Origin: an uncultured Fretibacterium sp. | Lineage (GTDB): Bacteria; Synergistota; Synergistia; Synergistales; Aminobacteriaceae | Direction: 5' to 3' | Assembly (NCBI RefSeq): GCF_963548695.1 | Contig: NZ_CAUUWA010000001.1 | Location: forward strand, 25,867-89,866 | DNA: 64,000 bases | Shown: piece after piece, positions 62,501 through 64,000 of the stretch | Layout: every line of letters starts with the position of its first letter | Position numbering within the stretch: the stretch's first letter is position 1 | Position numbers and translations under genes: made by a program | The notes under the pieces: generated by a model | What the model saw: the letters and a program-made list of their open reading frames with translations, nothing else | Told to the model about the DNA's origin: nothing | Databases searched by the model: none

Positions 62501-62628
62501 TGAAGAGGAGGCGGGGCTGGACCGTTCTGGGCGCTCATGCCGTCGGGCCCGGCGGGGTCCCTGGGGCCGCCGGACTCTTCGAGGCGATGCGGGAGGCTGC
62601 GAAAGCTGGGGAGAACGCTGCCCTGTAG
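59503..62628 (+). CDS. mfd: Transcription-repair coupling factor Mfd
   Basis: A 1041-residue SF2 translocase that removes stalled RNA polymerase and recruits UvrA. The UvrB-homology module occupies ~1-330, the RNA polymerase-interacting (CarD-like) domain is near 385-450 (LVVHEDYGLAVFRG), the helicase core has GDVGFGKTEVALRAAFRAV near 540, DEEHRFGV near 638 and the TRG-like motif TTIIESGLDVGRANTIIVDD near 785. The C-terminal D7 domain is present (GVRVTLYRRLLQVVGLDEL). GTG 59503 is preferred over TTG 59497 by ribosome-site spacing. It is about 100 residues shorter than E. coli Mfd, mostly in the N-terminal module. Confidence 0.94.
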   Translation: MQGRQRPVVGDLDGLKELWESGGSVHDRAGGSARAWMCPEGRIAAIFPDVRQASEFALDRKAFFPERPLFRLAELPLTLQTIGSRPLLLERGETIRRWTSEGGVLVTTPGALISPCLMADGELPVTCGEEYARDRLVAWLERSGYQRADLVWSPGQYVLRGFIMDVFDPGHALPLRFEFFDDVVERISAFQPSTQKTVAGLDAVFLHSLSGAQAFMPPALLPADTRVILYEPQSIEAQAVSFHWLWEELRSEAHVDPVPSWDEVFRDLARYPRLRVTRGVDWTEAQLDVEELPPFKGDFGAVLRLCRDLDRRGCAVCVYSENDRFLDGESGPFAQVPFVEVRKGALSSGFVDRAAKRAFISDRELSGVSARASSSEWRAPLEWRDRLSAGQLVVHEDYGLAVFRGIEEIVSAGASMDALVLEFAENKRLLVPVLQSHKLTALVEHQSDETELDTLRGSRWRKSREKDKQRAQEEARALIEIFARRELERRDPLADPDELYESFVKAFPYTETADQLKATAEIMEDLSGPFPMDRLLVGDVGFGKTEVALRAAFRAVAAGRQVCVLVPTTILAQQHYGTFRSRLSGFPVSVGILSRFTSRSEAGRTASSAEDGSVDIVIGTHKLLQKGIKFKNLGLLIVDEEHRFGVMHKESLKQTYGAVDILSLSATPIPRTLAMALRGLRSISVLSTPPEDRLPVTTFAGPWQTALVRKAVACELERGGQVYFVVNRIARMEEQRRMLAAFFPEARIHAAHGQMPERELERTMLDFYAGAIDILICTTIIESGLDVGRANTIIVDDSQELGLAQMYQLRGRVGRRGESAFAYFFYPEREELRKETADRLEAISTLTDLGSGYSIARRDLDIRGGGEIGGTTQHGKSRTGGFSLFYRMLEEELDRLRGVENRLTEVAYDQGGSIPAFYIPQEGVRVTLYRRLLQVVGLDELMALMGEMEDRFGPLPEPVRLLTGLTAIRNCGAALGLRTVSVRKGGTSAEGKLDGLAPFLKRRRGWTVLGAHAVGPGGVPGAAGLFEAMREAAKAGENAAL

Positions 62629-62665
62629 TTTGCGGAAACGATTTTATGCGCTCCCCCGGATCGAG

Positions 62666-62704
62666 CCGCGGCGCCTCCGTCGTTCGGAGACGCCGTGGTT
62701 TTGA
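62666..62704 (+). terminator. Terminator of mfd
   Basis: CCGCGGCGCCTCCG pairs with CGGAGACGCCGTGG (13 of 14) around TCGTT, followed by TTTTGA. It lies between the convergent mfd and SH3-protein genes. Confidence 0.85.
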
Positions 62705-62713
62705 CTTTATAGT

Positions 62714-63643
62714 CTATTTCTCCTTGACCGGCCTCACCAGTCTCGCAAGCATCCATCCCTCGCGGTCGCCCTGATCCATCCTGATATGGAGCCATCGTTC
62801 TCCGTCGTCATTCGTCGTCTCCTCCAGAATCGTCAATTCCTCCCCCTTGCGGGCGCGTCCGACGATGTTGCCGTCGCTGGTGCGGTCCGGGGTGGAGCGA
62901 ATCCTGACGGAGTTGCCCCAGACGCTGCTCCTGACGGAGTTCGCCGTATCCGACGGCTCGTCATCCGACGGCTCATCGTCGGCATCGGCGGCCGCCTGCG
63001 GAGGCGCTGCATCGGAATCGGCCGATGCGGCCGTATCCCCCGAGGCCTCCCTTTCCGCCTGAGGTTCCCGCTCTTCCTCATGGTTTTCCAAGACATCCTT
63101 CTCTGCGGGTCCCACGGGCGCGGGTTTGTCCTCATGTTTCGGAGGGGGCTGCATCCCGTCCTCGCCCCTTTCCGAATGGGGCTCGGGAACGGCGACCACC
63201 GATTCACTGGAGACGCGGTCGACCCCATCCTCCTGCGGAAGGACCGGCGATTTTTGAGCCTGCGGACGTCCCATCAGGTCGTCGATGAACTGGAGGACGG
63301 TACGGCGCGCCTCCTGGACCATTTCAAGCCCGAAGACCCGGTCCAGGCCGGGCAGGAGTTTCAGGGTATCCTCGGGCAGGGCGACGATTCCGCCGAAGAG
63401 AATAACGATGAGGAGCAGCAGGGTGAGGAAGCAGCCGCATCCGCCGTTTTTTTTCTCCCCGCTCTCCCTTTCCTGCAAAGGCGCGCGGCGGAATCGGGCT
63501 TCGGGCCCAGTCCGCGGCACGATGTCAAAGCCTGCGTCGAGCAGGGCGTTTTCCCGTGCCGCGGAGTGCTCCTCCTCGGTGATGTAGTTTTCCTGCCTCA
63601 GTTCCTTCAGCTCGTCCAGTTTCTTCCTTACCGGGTTGCTCAT
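62714..63643 (-). CDS. Membrane-anchored protein with C-terminal SH3b domain
   Basis: A 309-residue protein from ATG 63643, which has AAGGAGGACGCG directly upstream; the frame extends to 63676. The N-terminus (VRKKLDELKELRQENYITEEEHSAARENAL) is a SHOCT-like helical pair, followed by a GGCGC and one membrane helix (FLTLLLLIVILFGGIVAL, ~69-86). A long acidic, Pro-rich linker (~140-240) carries the last ~65 residues, an SH3b fold (WGNSVRIRSTPDRTSDGNIVG; REGWMLARLVRPV), probably binding peptidoglycan in the periplasm. It probably shares an operon with the gene that ends at 63673. Confidence 0.7.
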   Translation of the reverse strand: MSNPVRKKLDELKELRQENYITEEEHSAARENALLDAGFDIVPRTGPEARFRRAPLQERESGEKKNGGCGCFLTLLLLIVILFGGIVALPEDTLKLLPGLDRVFGLEMVQEARRTVLQFIDDLMGRPQAQKSPVLPQEDGVDRVSSESVVAVPEPHSERGEDGMQPPPKHEDKPAPVGPAEKDVLENHEEEREPQAEREASGDTAASADSDAAPPQAAADADDEPSDDEPSDTANSVRSSVWGNSVRIRSTPDRTSDGNIVGRARKGEELTILEETTNDDGERWLHIRMDQGDREGWMLARLVRPVKEK

Positions 63644-63672
63644 CGCGTCCTCCTTGTCGTTCCTTCCCAGAC

Positions 63673-64000
63673 TCATTTAAACAGGCCCTCCAGGCCTTTT
63701 TTCAACTCGTCTCCGATCTTTTCCCTCAACTGGTCCTCGAGAGAGGGGGCTGAGGGCTGTGCCGGGCTCCGATCCTGTGGCGCCGTCTCCCCGGGGGGGA
63801 CACCCTCCTGCTGTTCCTGGGAGGGCTCTGGTTTTTGAGGGACGATGGCGTCGATGATTCGATCGAGCGTCCTGTCCCCGCCCTGTTCCTGGGAGGAATC
63901 GGCCGGCGCCGCGTCGCCTCCCGAAGCGGTTCCATCCTGCTTTGCGCGCGAGGAGGGGCCGACCTTGACCAGGGATACGGACGGCGAATCGGCCTTGCCC
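63673..64000 (-). CDS. 3' end of an unidentified gene (continues past the window)
   Basis: An open reverse-strand frame enters from the window edge and stops at 63673, giving ~108 C-terminal residues. It is rich in Gln, Pro, Asp and Ser with a closing amphipathic helix (EDQLREKIGDELKKGLEGLFK). The ending resembles that of AsmA-family envelope proteins, but the fragment is too short to name it. It overlaps the upstream-most ATG of the SH3 gene (ATGA at 63673-63676). Confidence 0.45.
   Translation of the reverse strand, partial: GKADSPSVSLVKVGPSSRAKQDGTASGGDAAPADSSQEQGGDRTLDRIIDAIVPQKPEPSQEQQEGVPPGETAPQDRSPAQPSAPSLEDQLREKIGDELKKGLEGLFK

Noticed and set aside
1..64000. CRISPR arrays, tRNA/rRNA genes, insertion sequences, prophage
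   Set aside because: No regularly spaced repeats, cloverleaf or rRNA segments, transposases or phage structural genes were recognised; xerC is the housekeeping recombinase.

Overview
The window is GC-rich, densely coded chromosomal DNA from a diderm bacterium, most likely a member of the Synergistota. The evidence is a KDO/heptose lipopolysaccharide operon (an outer membrane), a Firmicute-like xerC-hslV-hslU-codY order running into flgBC, and a surface protein ending in a Cys-Gly / hydrophobic / Arg-Arg-Lys tail like the Synergist-CTERM sorting signal. Genus cannot be fixed from sequence alone; an oral or gut Synergistota with GC-rich DNA would fit.

1-10.8 kb (+): a defence island. A helicase with a DUF3883 tail (its 5' end lies outside the window), a DUF1156 adenine-specific DNA methyltransferase and a giant HEPN-DUF499 ATPase form a helicase-methylase-ATPase set related to Hma/DISARM/BREX-type barriers. 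Nested between methylase and ATPase is a two-gene cassette, an SMC/RecF-like ATPase plus a DUF4276 (TOPRIM-like) protein, which resembles two-gene abortive-infection modules.

10.9-24.3 kb (-): one long envelope operon read from 24.3 to 10.9 kb: kdsA, kdsD, an AlbA_2/Schlafen-type regulator, kdsB, two GT8 glycosyltransferases, rmlB, rmlA, fdtA, fdtB (dTDP-3-amino-3,6-dideoxyhexose synthesis), a GT4 glycosyltransferase, and hldE fused in frame to a DUF488 domain. A patch of diverged hairpin repeats lies between the regulator and kdsB.

24.6-36.5 kb (mostly +): a MoxR-DUF58-transglutaminase operon, a UPF0316 membrane protein, a PAS-GGDEF diguanylate cyclase, a deoxynucleoside kinase, several hypothetical proteins and formate-tetrahydrofolate ligase (fhs).

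36.6-42.4 kb: a reverse-strand zinc-ribbon/SPFH/membrane cassette, a GLUG-repeat exported protein, a GAF-like protein. 42.7-50.4 kb (+): a CofE-like ligase, a CapA-type phosphoesterase, a WG-repeat exported protein, a 660-base structured intergenic region with a near-consensus promoter and a tetranucleotide tract, and the large surface protein.

50.5-54.2 kb (-): a PAS protein, then thiD-cytX under a TPP riboswitch with its terminator. 54.3-62.7 kb (+): xerC-hslV-hslU-codY, flgB-flgC, mfd. 62.7-64 kb (-): an SH3-domain membrane protein and the 3' end of an unidentified gene. No tRNA, rRNA, CRISPR array or insertion sequence was recognised.
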